DNA of 8,603 bases from NCBI GenBank assembly GCA_003021755.1, contig PXQZ01000021.1, forward strand, positions 1 to 8,603, given 5' to 3'. The position numbers and the translations under genes were made by a program. Within the stretch, counting starts at the first letter, position 1. Every line of letters starts with the position of its first letter. Source of the stretch: Halobacteriales archaeon QH_8_67_36. Lineage in GTDB: Archaea > Halobacteriota > Halobacteria > Halobacteriales > Haloarculaceae. This document shows positions 1 to 5,245 of the stretch, in pieces. The notes beneath the pieces are model-generated. The model saw only the letters and a list, made by a program, of their open reading frames with translations, was not told the DNA's origin and made no database searches.

Positions 1-414
1 GCCGGGCTTGAGAAAGAGGTTCGCACGCTGGAACCCCCCGTCCGTGACGCGGCCGCCGACGCGGGCTCGCTCGCGGACGCTCGTCTCGGTGCCGTTGATG
101 ATGGCCTTGAACAGGACGGTGCCGAACTTCTCTATCTTCTCGTCGTCGGCCTCGACGGCGGCGACGAGCCGTCTGTCGTTTTTCTTGAAGGCGACGGTCA
201 CCGTGGATTTGAAGAAGTCACCCAGGTCCGGGGGGACCTGGCCGATGGCGATGTCGAAGATCGACTCCAGCGGAACCGTCAGCTTGTCGTCCTCGCTTGC
301 GGCCAGTACCAGCCGCTTCTGGGAGAGAACCACGCGTCCCTTGATGGGGTCGCTACGGCTGGCCGCTTCGGAGTTGAACTGGCCGACGAAGTCCGCGATG
401 ACAGATTCCGACAT
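1..414 (-). CDS. cheF: Archaeal taxis protein CheF, 5' part (cut by window edge)
   Basis: This reading frame starts at an ATG at 412-414 and stays open for 138 codons to the left edge, so only the N-terminal part of the protein is present. It begins MSESVIADFVGQF and continues through VVLSQKRLVLA (residues 28-38) and IGQVPPDLGDFF (57-68), which I recognise as the N-terminal pattern of the CheF-arch family (DUF439). CheF proteins are archaeal, cytoplasmic adaptors that connect the Che signalling proteins (CheY, CheD, CheC2) to the archaellum motor and are needed for directional switching. The missing C-terminal part lies to the left, probably followed by other che or arl genes; that is inference from usual haloarchaeal order. 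Family recognition is from memory of the sequence pattern, without a search. Confidence 0.85.
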   Translation of the reverse strand, partial: MSESVIADFVGQFNSEAASRSDPIKGRVVLSQKRLVLAASEDDKLTVPLESIFDIAIGQVPPDLGDFFKSTVTVAFKKNDRRLVAAVEADDEKIEKFGTVLFKAIINGTETSVRERARVGGRVTDGGFQRANLFLKPG

Positions 415-440
415 TCGCTCGTCGCTTCCTACAGCGGTCC

Positions 441-450
441 GGATATTGAG
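441..450 (-). promoter_or_regulatory. TATA-like box upstream of cheF
   Basis: Read on the minus strand this is CTCAATATCC, an AT-rich island about 30 nt before the cheF ATG, where a haloarchaeal TATA box for a leaderless or nearly leaderless transcript would lie. It overlaps one arm of an inverted repeat (GATATT 442-447, AATATC 462-467). The assignment rests on position and composition only. Confidence 0.4.
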
Positions 451-487
451 CGTTTCGCGCGAATATCATTCGGGAAAACCGGGTCCG

Positions 488-916
488 CTACCCGTCGAGG
501 TCGCTGGCGATGTCCGACAGCGACGAGTCCGGGGCCGCGGTCGCGGTGTAGACGACGCGCGTTCCGGGCGTCCGGAGGCCGTACTGGTGGCCCTCGGTGA
601 CGACGTCGAGATGTGCCGACCCGCCGAGCGAGACGGTGGCGTCGGCCACCCACTCGGCGAGGCGGTTCTCGCCGTCGCGCTCGCGGGCCAGCCGGCGGTT
701 GTCGGCGGCGTGGGTGACGGTGCGGTCGCCGTCGAGGCTGGTCTCGACGCGGGCCTCGTAGTCGTCGCCGTCGAGCGCGAGCGTGACGATGTCGCCGTCG
801 CTCAGACCGACGGCGTCGGGGAGAACGACTCGCGGACGGTCGGTCCGGCCGACGGCTTCGATGGGGACGCGGTGCGTGTCGACTGCGTCGTGGTCACTAG
901 GGACGCGGTCGCTCAT
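488..916 (-). CDS. Haloarchaeal conserved protein, DUF7112-like
   Basis: The frame gives a 142-residue acidic protein beginning MSDRVPSDHDAVDT and ending in SDLDG. It is soluble, with no signal peptide or membrane segment. A central region with alternating hydrophobic residues (GDIVTLALDGDDYEARV, 41-57) looks like a small beta-rich domain, followed by a charged patch DNRRLARERDGENRLAEW (72-89). This layout resembles the haloarchaeal DUF7112 family as I remember it; its function is unknown. The ATG at 914-916 was chosen because the protein becomes typically acidic from that point, whereas the upstream extension of the frame is Ser/Arg/Thr-rich and runs across rps6e as an out-of-frame shadow. 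It lies 76 nt downstream of rps6e on the same strand and may be co-transcribed with it; no strong promoter of its own is visible. Confidence 0.75.
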   Translation of the reverse strand: MSDRVPSDHDAVDTHRVPIEAVGRTDRPRVVLPDAVGLSDGDIVTLALDGDDYEARVETSLDGDRTVTHAADNRRLARERDGENRLAEWVADATVSLGGSAHLDVVTEGHQYGLRTPGTRVVYTATAAPDSSLSDIASDLDG

Positions 917-992
917 GGGTGGCGTCCCGACGTCTCTGGGCGTGTCGACTCCGGGGCAGGTGCGGTCCTGTGACGGCTGCCGACGGTTCCGC

Positions 993-1379
993 TCACTCCT
1001 CGTCGCCGAGCAGTTCGTCGACGTCGTCGCTGCCGCGCCCGACGATTTTGGCGTTGATCTGGCGCGTCTCGTCGCTGACCTCGCGGCCGCGGACAGTGAT
1101 ACGCTTTCGCTCGCCGTCGGTGGTCGGCTCGAAGCCGATGCCGCCGTCGGACATGATGGATTTCGTCGCGACGCCGCGGACATCCGGTCGCATCGGTCGG
1201 CCGGCCGTGTCGGAGCCGCCGGTGAGTTCGAGCGTGTAGCCGTCGAGCCCGACGGCGCCGCCATCGACCTCGTCGCCGAGCTCGCGGCCGATGAAGCGGT
1301 TCGCGTCCTGTCCGTCGACCTCGATCTGATACGTGTGGCCGCTCTCCGGGTCGGAGACGGCAACGGTGAATTCAACCAT
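993..1379 (-). CDS. rps6e: 30S ribosomal protein S6e
   Basis: The product is 128 residues, the usual size of the short archaeal S6e, which lacks the long eukaryotic C-terminal tail. It starts MVEFTVAVSDPESGHTYQIE and carries family hallmarks: the glycine-rich TGGSDTAGRPMRPDV (53-67), GGIGFEP (79-85), then ERKRITVRGREVSDE (90-104) followed by TRQINAKIV (105-113). S6e is a structural protein of the small ribosomal subunit found in archaea and eukaryotes. The ATG at 1377-1379 sits about 22-30 nt downstream of a TATA-like box, consistent with a leaderless mRNA. The gene is the first of a leftward run with the DUF7112-like gene and cheF. The acidic tail GSDDVDELLGDEE is a halophilic adaptation. 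Confidence 0.95.
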   Translation of the reverse strand: MVEFTVAVSDPESGHTYQIEVDGQDANRFIGRELGDEVDGGAVGLDGYTLELTGGSDTAGRPMRPDVRGVATKSIMSDGGIGFEPTTDGERKRITVRGREVSDETRQINAKIVGRGSDDVDELLGDEE

Positions 1380-1400
1380 ATGGGCTCGTATTCGGCGCCG

Positions 1401-1409
1401 CTTAAAAAG
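1401..1409 (-). promoter_or_regulatory. TATA-like box of rps6e
   Basis: The minus strand reads CTTTTTAAG here, a T/A island in GC-rich surroundings, centred about 26 nt before the rps6e ATG. That spacing fits a haloarchaeal BoxA driving a leaderless transcript that starts at or next to the A of the start codon. Confidence 0.6.
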
Positions 1410-1439
1410 CCCGTCGAACCAGCTGCTCGGAGCCGAAGA

Positions 1440-1580
1440 GCGACCTCATGGATAATGTAATTTGAAATACCAATTGTGTTACCTGCTACAGTATTGCAAC
1501 TAATTAAAATAATCGTTGATGCAACAATTGAGGGGACCGAAACGGATATTTGCACGTTCTATTACGTATTATGGTGTCAT
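1440..1580 (+). promoter_or_regulatory. AT-rich divergent promoter region upstream of the BCCT transporter
   Basis: This stretch is much richer in A and T than the rest of the window. It contains several possible TATA boxes for the rightward transporter gene: AATTAAAATA at 1502-1511, GATATTT at about 1546-1552 and ATTACGTATTA at 1561-1571. It also holds an inverted repeat, CAATTGT (1471-1477) and ACAATTG (1524-1530), separated by 46 nt, which could be paired sites for a regulator. Which box is used cannot be decided from sequence. Osmolyte transporters are often salt-regulated, so an elaborate upstream region would make sense; that is inference. Confidence 0.45.
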
Positions 1581-1642
1581 ACCTTGTGTGTGGCAGACGG
1601 GCGTCGCAGCCTCGCACCCGGTGTGACGGCGCGACCCCGACA

Positions 1643-1646
1643 GGAG
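1643..1646 (+). promoter_or_regulatory. Shine-Dalgarno site deciding the BCCT start
   Basis: GGAG lies 5 nt before the ATG at 1652, within AGGAGAGAGA. It is complementary to the archaeal 16S rRNA 3' end and supports that ATG over two in-frame upstream ATGs (1550 and 1571). It also implies a leadered transcript, unlike most other genes here. Confidence 0.6.
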
Positions 1647-1651
1647 AGAGA

Positions 1652-3223
1652 ATGACACCAGACATTTCGGACGGAGTGGATAACTTCGTCACGGAGATGG
1701 ACCGTGCGGTAACCGGCGCGACGCTTGGCACACTCGCCCTCTTCGTCGTGCTTTGGCTGACCATGACCGAAACGATGCGGGAGGGGATCATCCCCGGGGT
1801 CCGGACGGCGATGCTCGACACTTTGGGTCCGGTGTTCCTGTTGTTGATGATCGGGTTCGTGTTGTTCGCCGTCGTCATTATCATCGGGCCGTGGGGGGGT
1901 ATCCGACTCGGCGGGCCGGGCGCGAGTCCGACGTACTCCTACCCGGCGTATTTCGCAATGTTCTTTTCGGCGGGTATCGCGGCCGGTATCGTCTTCTGGG
2001 CCCCCTCGGAGGTGCTCTTTCATTCCGCGTCACCACCGCCGTTCGTCGCGGCCGAGGCCGGGACGGCAGCGGCGGCCGACGGCGCACTCCGGACAGTGTT
2101 TTTCCACTGGGGAATCTCCGCGTGGGCGGCGTACGTCGCTATCGGCATCCCCATCGGCTACTACGCGTACAACCGAGGGGCCCCGCTTCGGGTTTCGACG
2201 CTGCTACTCCCGTTCATCGGCAAGGAGAACCTCTCGCACCCGCTGGCGAAGCTGGTCGACGTGCTGGCGGTGTTCGCCACTATCGGCGGCATCGCGACGT
2301 CCGTCGGCTTCGTGAGCAACCAGTTCCTCTCGGGGGTCCAGTACCAGTGGGGCGCACAGACGACCGGACTCGACACGTTCCTGCTGGTGGCCGGACTCAC
2401 GGCGATTTTCACCATCTCGGCGGCGACGGGTGTCAAACACGGTATCAGACGAATCTCCGGCCTCAACGCGACGCTGTTCCTCGTGCTGGCGGTGCTGACG
2501 CTCGTACTGGGGCCGACGGCGTACATCCTGACCAACGGGTCGGTGGCGCTCGTGGGCTATCTCGCGGGTTTCATCCAAATGAGCGTCGCCGGGTTCGGGG
2601 GCGGAAGTTGGTTCCACTCGTGGACGCTGTTCTACTGGGTCTGGTGGTTCTCGTGGGCCCCGTTCGCCGGCCTCTTCCTTGCAGCCATCTCACGGGGCCG
2701 GACGTTGCGGACCGTCGCGGCCACCGGGGTGTTCGCGACTGCGGGGGCGACGCTCGCGTGGTTCGTCATCATCAGTTCGACGGCGTTACAGCTCCAAACG
2801 AGCGGGGCAGCCGACATCTTGGCGGTCATCAACGATGTCGGTTACGAGGTTGCCGGGTTCCCGCTGTTTGGCGCACTCCCACTCGGCGAACTGCTCCTGT
2901 TCATATTTATGGCGCTGATAGTCACGTGGATCGTCACGTCGGCCGACACCTCGACGCTGACCGTGGCCATCCTGGCGACGAAGCCCAGCACCGCCCCGGG
3001 TACCGAGAGTCGCCTGTTCTGGGGACTGCTCCAAGGCGGGGTCGGCTTCGGCATCGTCGTCCTCGGGGCCGGACAGGGACTCCAGTCGGCGGCCGTGATT
3101 ACCGGCGGTCCCTTCGGGCTCATCGCACTGGTCGGTATCGTCGGCCTCGCCATGGAGTTCTACCGGACTGACACCGAAGGCCGGAGCATCACCGCGGGCG
3201 CGTTCGGGGGGAGTGACGACTGA
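1652..3223 (+). CDS. BCCT-family (betaine/carnitine/choline) transporter
   Basis: The 523-residue product is an integral membrane protein with about 12 hydrophobic segments, the first near residues 22-38 and the last near 480-503. Family signatures are clear: FFSAGIAAGIVFWAPSE (104-120) is the unwound TM3 glycine region, HWGISAWA (152-159) follows, and the tryptophan-rich WTLFYWVWWFSWAPF (324-338) ends in SRGRT (347-351), the BCCT consensus forming the aromatic substrate cage. BCCT carriers import quaternary-ammonium osmolytes such as glycine betaine, usually with sodium; the exact substrate is not readable here. The first glycine motif reads G-I-A-A-G rather than the common G-x-G-x-G. The start at 1652 was chosen for its Shine-Dalgarno site and because the upstream extension is Cys/Arg-rich and unlike a haloarchaeal protein. 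The stop overlaps the start of the next gene, so the pair is likely translationally coupled. Confidence 0.93.
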   Translation: MTPDISDGVDNFVTEMDRAVTGATLGTLALFVVLWLTMTETMREGIIPGVRTAMLDTLGPVFLLLMIGFVLFAVVIIIGPWGGIRLGGPGASPTYSYPAYFAMFFSAGIAAGIVFWAPSEVLFHSASPPPFVAAEAGTAAAADGALRTVFFHWGISAWAAYVAIGIPIGYYAYNRGAPLRVSTLLLPFIGKENLSHPLAKLVDVLAVFATIGGIATSVGFVSNQFLSGVQYQWGAQTTGLDTFLLVAGLTAIFTISAATGVKHGIRRISGLNATLFLVLAVLTLVLGPTAYILTNGSVALVGYLAGFIQMSVAGFGGGSWFHSWTLFYWVWWFSWAPFAGLFLAAISRGRTLRTVAATGVFATAGATLAWFVIISSTALQLQTSGAADILAVINDVGYEVAGFPLFGALPLGELLLFIFMALIVTWIVTSADTSTLTVAILATKPSTAPGTESRLFWGLLQGGVGFGIVVLGAGQGLQSAAVITGGPFGLIALVGIVGLAMEFYRTDTEGRSITAGAFGGSDD

Positions 3224-3444
3224 TGAACGACCCCCTCACCGCTATCGGGGCGACGACGGCGAGCAAGCAGGTGCTGCTGCTGACCTGTCTGATCGCCGGC
3301 GTGGTGCTCCTGCTGGCGTTTCTGATCCCGGCGCTCGGGACGGCGCTGTCCGCCCGGCTCATGGTCCTGATCGTCATCGCGTTCATCGGCTCCGGACTGA
3401 TCTATCTCTCGTTGCTACCGACAGAGGCCGAACAGGCCGCGTAG
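3223..3444 (+). CDS. Small two-helix membrane protein coupled to the BCCT transporter
   Basis: This encodes 73 residues with two strongly hydrophobic segments, about 17-38 (from QVLLLTCLIAG to FLIPAL) and 45-65 (from RLMVLIVIAF to LSLL), joined by a short loop, GTALSA. The tail TEAEQAA is short and polar. I do not recognise a family. The ATG shares its A with the final A of the transporter stop (TGATG), the classic arrangement for translational coupling, so the two products are probably made in linked amounts. A role as an accessory or stabilising subunit of the transporter is a reasonable inference but nothing in the sequence proves it. The frame is clean, ends at a TAG, and lies 66 nt from the convergent dUTPase-like gene. 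Confidence 0.75.
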   Translation: MNDPLTAIGATTASKQVLLLTCLIAGVVLLLAFLIPALGTALSARLMVLIVIAFIGSGLIYLSLLPTEAEQAA

Positions 3445-3510
3445 CTACGGCTTGAGCAGCGCACCGACCGCGCCCGGTGAAGCGCCGACCGGTTTCGCCG
3501 TCACCGACGA

Positions 3511-3933
3511 CTACTCCCCGACGTCGACAACCGTACTCACGCGGGCGTTTTCCTTGAGTTTCAGTCCCACACCGCCGACCGACAGCGGAACGCGCGGCAA
3601 CGACTCGACCTGAAGCGTCGGGTGTGACGCGCCGCGTTCGAGCAGTTCGGTCCGGGGCTGGAGTGTCACGGTCGCCTCGCCGGTGAGCGATTCGTTGAAC
3701 CCGAGGAGATACCGGCCCGCGCTAAGCGTCCACCACTCGTAGTCGTCCCCGGGGTGGCGCTTGGCGCTCTCGTGGGCGACCGTTCCCGCCGGTTCGAGTT
3801 CGCCGCCGCCGAAGTCGATGCGGCCGGGCGCGATCACCTCGTGCACCTCGGCGACGGTGAGGTCGAACCCCCTCCCCTCGGCCTGGGTCGGCTCGTGGAC
3901 GATGTCCGTGATGTACTCGCTATAGTCGGGCAT
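3511..3933 (-). CDS. dUTPase/dCTP deaminase-fold protein, apparently lacking the catalytic loop
   Basis: The 140-residue product begins MPDYSEYITDIVHEPTQAEG. GFDLTVAEVHEVIAPGRI (22-39), SAGRYLLGFNESLTGEATV (71-89) and QPRTELLERGASH (92-104) match, in order, the strands and motifs of the trimeric dUTPase/dCTP deaminase superfamily, including the Asp of GFDL and a PRTE in place of PRSS. Active dUTPases then carry an A-x-x-D-x-GY loop whose Asp and Tyr act in catalysis; here that place reads TLQVESLPRVPLSVGG (106-121), with no Asp and no Tyr. The C-terminal ENARVSTVV (128-136) corresponds to the usual GARIAQLV strand. It is therefore probably not a working dUTPase, and may bind nucleotides or regulate. 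The ATG at 3931-3933 was preferred because the extension upstream to 4113 is basic and non-haloarchaeal in character. TTTTGG about 27 nt upstream could be a weak TATA box. Confidence 0.75.
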   Translation of the reverse strand: MPDYSEYITDIVHEPTQAEGRGFDLTVAEVHEVIAPGRIDFGGGELEPAGTVAHESAKRHPGDDYEWWTLSAGRYLLGFNESLTGEATVTLQPRTELLERGASHPTLQVESLPRVPLSVGGVGLKLKENARVSTVVDVGE

Positions 3934-3980
3934 GGTCGTGGGTTCCGTCCCTCGGTCCAAAACTGTGGGGGCGGCCAGAG

Positions 3981-4088
3981 CTGCAGTGTTCAAACAAGCG
4001 GATGCGCCGAGGAGACGGCCTCGAACGCCCTCGTCGGTTTCGGTCCCGCGACTCGCCGTGCGCTTCGGCCGCATTGGGCCTGCAGTGT
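3981..4088. repeat. Direct repeat pair CTGCAGTGT flanking 90 bp
   Basis: Identical 9-bp copies lie at 3981-3989 and 4080-4088. The 90 bases between them begin TCAAACAAGCGG and end CCGCATTGGGC, so CAAGCGG near one end and the complement of CCGCATTG near the other form a weak, gapped terminal inverted repeat. This is what a target-site duplication around a tiny non-autonomous element could look like, but chance is also possible. Confidence 0.35.
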
Positions 4089-4117
4089 CTGCTCGCGGCT
4101 TTGCCCCTTGCACGGGC

Positions 4118-4138
4118 CGAGGCGGCGAAGTCGCCTCG
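4118..4138. repeat. Short hairpin (7-bp stem) in the gene-free stretch
   Basis: CGAGGCG (4118-4124) and CGCCTCG (4132-4138) are perfect reverse complements separated by a 7-nt loop GCGAAGT. No run of T follows on either strand, so it is not a typical terminator. It may be part of a structured repeat or RNA. Confidence 0.45.
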
Positions 4139-4274
4139 CGGCTTGCGTCGTCAGGGGTCCCGAACCCGACTCGCCCTTTCAGTCCGCCAGAAGTCGGCTG
4201 CCTAATGGGGAGAAACCACGCTGATTGCCCGTGCGTATCTGAACACCGCTACCGCAGGCAGGTGACACGGCCCG

Positions 4275-5150
4275 TTACAGCGAGAACCGCTCGCCGTCGA
4301 CGGCGATGTCGTCGGCGAAGGCCCGCTCGGCCGGGACGAAGTGGGCCGTGTGGACGATTCGGTGGTCGTCGGGGGCGATGTCGGCGGCGAAGTCCCGGGC
4401 GCCTTCGAGGGTCATGTGTTTGGTGCCGAACGTGCGGGGAACGCCGTTCTCGTCGTGATGAGCACCCCCCTTTGGGTGGTACTCGCAGGCCTCGGCATGG
4501 ACCAGTCCCTCGACCAGCGCCAGGTCGGCGCCCGACAGCAGTTCGCGGGAACGCTCGGGCACGTCATAGCAGGTGTCGCCCGAAATCGCGACTTTTGTGC
4601 CCGTCTCGGGCTCCTCGATACGGAGCCCGTAGCACAGCAGCGGCGGGTGGGTGACGGGGACCAGCGTCACTTCGAAGCCGGCCACCTCGAAGGACTCGCG
4701 TGGCGTCCGGGGATGGACCGAGACGGTGTCGAGGTAGTCGTAGCGGCGTCCGATACTTTCGGCGACGCTCTCGCCGGTGACGGGGTCCGTCTCGTCGGCC
4801 GCGTACACCGGCAGGTCGTCGAACAGTCGGTAGGCGTTGCCCAGCCCGTCGAGGTGGTCGAAGTGGACGTGCGTGACCAGGGCGGCGTCGGGCAGGGCGA
4901 CCCCCTCTCGCAGGAACTGCTGACGGAAGTCGGGGCTGACGTCGACGAGCAGCGTTTCGTCGGTTCCGTCGTTCTCGATGCACACCGAGAAGCGGGAGCG
5001 CTCGACGCCGTCGCTCGCGTCCACGCCGCGGGCGGCCAGCGCGTCGCGCAGTCGGTCGTCCGGGTCGCGAGCGCGCTCGCAGGTGTCACAGTCACAGCCG
5101 ACGGTCGGTGTGCCCGTCGTATCGCCGGTGCCCAGCAGCGTGACCTCCAT
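4275..5150 (-). CDS. PhnP/RNase Z-like metallo-beta-lactamase-fold hydrolase
   Basis: The 291-residue product starts MEVTLLGTGDTTGTP, the glycine-rich first strand of the RNase Z/PhnP branch of the MBL superfamily. THVHFDHLDGLG (93-104) gives the metal-binding HxHxDH motif (His94, His96, Asp98, His99). Further likely metal ligands are His168 (VTHPP), Asp192 (SGDTCY) and a late histidine in HTAH (267-270). GCDCDTCERA (18-27) has three cysteines spaced like those that hold the extra structural zinc of PhnP, with nearby histidines around 225-232 as candidates for the fourth ligand. Such enzymes cleave phosphodiesters, often cyclic ones; the true substrate is unknown, and no phn genes are nearby. 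The ATG at 5148-5150 begins the family-typical strand directly. The gene follows the AAA ATPase on the same strand after 95 bp. Confidence 0.88.
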   Translation of the reverse strand: MEVTLLGTGDTTGTPTVGCDCDTCERARDPDDRLRDALAARGVDASDGVERSRFSVCIENDGTDETLLVDVSPDFRQQFLREGVALPDAALVTHVHFDHLDGLGNAYRLFDDLPVYAADETDPVTGESVAESIGRRYDYLDTVSVHPRTPRESFEVAGFEVTLVPVTHPPLLCYGLRIEEPETGTKVAISGDTCYDVPERSRELLSGADLALVEGLVHAEACEYHPKGGAHHDENGVPRTFGTKHMTLEGARDFAADIAPDDHRIVHTAHFVPAERAFADDIAVDGERFSL

Positions 5151-5187
5151 CGGTGGACACTCCCTCGGGAAGACCCCTAAGTCCCGC

Positions 5188-5197
5188 GTTTTTATGG
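5188..5197 (-). promoter_or_regulatory. TATA-like box upstream of the MBL hydrolase gene
   Basis: The minus strand reads CCATAAAAAC, about 40 nt before the ATG at 5150. This would place transcription start near 5166 and leave a short leader containing GGGAG about 10 nt before the ATG. It suggests the hydrolase can be transcribed separately from the AAA ATPase upstream. Confidence 0.45.
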
Positions 5198-5245
5198 CGT
5201 CATACTGCCGGCTGCCTTTCGTGAAGCTATTCGCTACACCGAGGG

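Larger units (their letters stand above)
3934..4274. other. Gene-free stretch with short direct and inverted repeats
   Basis: These 341 bases contain no convincing gene. Open frames cross it, but their products are Arg/Ser/Cys-rich and lack the acidic character of the real genes. It holds a 9-bp direct repeat CTGCAGTGT (3981-3989 and 4080-4088), a repeated CTCGCGGCTT (4093-4102 and 4136-4145), and small hairpins at 4008-4023 and 4118-4138. The look of the sequence reminds me of dispersed non-coding elements between haloarchaeal genes, but that is an impression needing a genome search. No tRNA could be folded: the GGGTTCGGGACCC on the minus strand resembles a T-arm, but lacks the conserved loop adenine and an acceptor partner. 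Confidence 0.5.

Noticed and set aside
8..973. Long plus-strand open frame of 321 codons at the left end
   Set aside because: It lies opposite cheF and the DUF7112-like gene, begins with basic, Ser/Thr-rich sequence, and its second half mirrors the real minus-strand gene. High-GC haloarchaeal DNA produces such antisense shadows.
1753..3171. Second plus-strand open frame of 472 codons inside the transporter gene
   Set aside because: It is out of frame with the BCCT gene, has no membrane segments and is rich in Arg and Gly, typical of a shadow frame.
3445..3510. Intrinsic terminator between the convergent genes
   Set aside because: Some short complementary GC pieces occur (around ACCGGT), but there is no T-run on either strand and no convincing hairpin.
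3934..4113. N-terminal extension of the dUTPase-fold gene to 4113
   Set aside because: The extra 60 residues are basic and cysteine-containing, unlike the acidic protein that follows, and the ATG at 3933 starts at the natural beginning of the fold.
4149..4171. T-arm-like GGGTTCGGGACCC on the minus strand as a tRNA sign
   Set aside because: The loop lacks the conserved adenine, and no anticodon arm, D-arm or matching acceptor stem could be found around it.
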